From assembly GCA_021805265.1 (NCBI GenBank), contig JAJZFR010000138.1:1-15621 (forward strand): DNA of 15,621 nt, read 5' to 3'. Within the stretch, counting starts at the first letter, position 1. Every line of letters starts with the position of its first letter. Made by a program: the position numbers and the translations under genes. Source of the stretch: Acidobacteriota bacterium. GTDB taxonomy: Bacteria; Acidobacteriota; Terriglobia; Terriglobales; Acidobacteriaceae. The notes under the pieces were generated by a model. The model had not been told where the DNA came from, did not search any database, and worked only from the letters and a program-made list of their open reading frames with translations. Of the stretch, positions 14,688 through 15,621 are shown in pieces.

Positions 14688-15621
14688 ATGAAGGGCAAGA
14701 TAGGGTCAGAGTGCGATGTAGCGATCATCGGGGCTGGCCCGTATGGGTTGTCGATTGCCGCGCATCTGGGGAAGACGCGCCTGAGTTTTCGTATCTTTGG
14801 CAGGCCGATGCAGAGCTGGCGGGAGCAGATGCCGCAGGGAATGCTGCTGAAGTCGGAGGGGTTTGCAACGCGCCTCTACGACCCTGACGAGAGCTTTACA
14901 TTGCGCCACTACTGCGAAGAGAATCAGTTGCCGTATGCGGATATAGGTTTGCCGGTTCCGTGCGAGCAGTTTGTGGCGTATGGGCTGGAGTTTCAAAAGC
15001 GGTTTGTCCCGATGCTGGAGGAGACGAGTGTCGATTCTGTTCGCCGGGGGCCGTCCGGCTTTGAGCTGGAAACAGGCGCGGGCGAACGAGTGCATGCTCG
15101 GCGGGTAATTGTGGCGGCGGGTATCAGCCACTTTGCCTATCTGCCGGGAGAGTTATCGGGGTTGGCGCATGTGACGCACAGCTCGGAACACAAGGATATG
15201 AGTTTGTTTCGCGGTCAGAAGGTCGCGGTGATTGGCGCCGGGGCTTCGGCGCTGGATATAGCAGCGCTGCTGCACGAAGCCGGCGCGGGAGTGGAACTGG
15301 TTGCGCGGCGCGAATCTGTTTCCTTCCTGGAGACGCCAGAGCTGAAGCGGTCGCTGTATCGCAGAGTGAGTTTGCCGCGTTCGGGTCTTGGTCTGGGGTG
15401 GCGTTCCAAGCTGTGCGAAGATGCTCCGCTGGTATTTCATGCGATGCCGCAAAAATTTCGCTTCCGCGCGGTGCAGCGGCACCTGGGGCCGGCTCCGGGA
15501 TGGTTTGTGAAAGACAAGGTGGTGGGGAAGTTTCCCATGCATCTTGGTAGCCGGTTGGAAGGAGCCTCGGTCGAGGCGGGCAAGGTTCATTTGAAGATAC
15601 GGGAGCGGGATGGAAGCCGTG
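14688..15621 (+). CDS. FAD/NAD(P)-binding oxidoreductase (monooxygenase-like), 5' part
   Basis: The frame is open from ATG 14688 to the window edge: 311 complete codons with no stop, so the C-terminus is missing. An N-terminal FAD Rossmann motif (VAIIGAGPYGLSIAAHL, G15, G17, G20) and a second, NAD(P)-binding one (VAVIGAGASALDIAALL, G183-S187) flank a 'VIVAAGI' strand at about 140-146. This two-dinucleotide layout is that of flavin-containing or Baeyer-Villiger-like monooxygenases and N-hydroxylases, and of some reductases. Shine-Dalgarno GGGGGA lies 7 nt before the ATG. It follows the MATE gene by 32 bp, so the two may form an operon: an enzyme that modifies a small molecule and a pump that exports one. 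That link is inference. Substrate is not identifiable. Confidence 0.88.
   Translation, partial: MKGKIGSECDVAIIGAGPYGLSIAAHLGKTRLSFRIFGRPMQSWREQMPQGMLLKSEGFATRLYDPDESFTLRHYCEENQLPYADIGLPVPCEQFVAYGLEFQKRFVPMLEETSVDSVRRGPSGFELETGAGERVHARRVIVAAGISHFAYLPGELSGLAHVTHSSEHKDMSLFRGQKVAVIGAGASALDIAALLHEAGAGVELVARRESVSFLETPELKRSLYRRVSLPRSGLGLGWRSKLCEDAPLVFHAMPQKFRFRAVQRHLGPAPGWFVKDKVVGKFPMHLGSRLEGASVEAGKVHLKIRERDGSR

Overview
The window looks like chromosomal DNA from an Acidobacteriota (Terriglobia/Acidobacteriaceae-like) bacterium. The best evidence is a large Oar-type TonB-dependent receptor with an N-terminal carboxypeptidase-regulatory-like domain, together with a DUF4097 GSG-repeat protein and a lone HlyD/MacA-like adaptor, in GC-rich DNA. 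This placement rests on remembered gene content, not on a search. There are no tRNA, rRNA, CRISPR, transposase or phage genes.

Left part (1-4712): the last 53 codons of a probable aldo/keto reductase (+); a VapBC-type toxin-antitoxin pair (-); pdxS, the PLP-forming subunit of PLP synthase (-); and, divergent from pdxS across a 282-bp intergenic region, a full-length AdiA-like arginine decarboxylase (+), itself a PLP enzyme, with an unusual basic C-terminal tail.

Middle part (4713-7916): a 114-bp intergenic region between convergent genes holds a perfect 10-bp-stem hairpin. Next comes a probable three-gene minus-strand operon, transcribed as HlyD-like adaptor, DUF4097 protein, Gph-like HAD phosphatase, with gaps of about 60 bp.

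Right part (7917-15621), all plus strand: a CNNM/CorC-type membrane protein overlapping folK by one base; a 233-bp leader region with two dyads; the TonB-dependent receptor; a strong intrinsic terminator; a MATE exporter preceded by an 18-bp palindrome; and the first 311 codons of an FAD-dependent oxidoreductase running off the edge.

The most unusual large-scale signal is a change in strand composition. The + strand is C-rich (C>G) up to about 4.7 kb and G-rich (G>C) after it, whichever strand the genes are on. The change falls in the hairpin-bearing intergenic region, which suggests an origin-like or rearrangement boundary. I see no clearly novel multi-gene system. The other leads are regulatory dyads, short in-frame repeats and the orphan adaptor operon.
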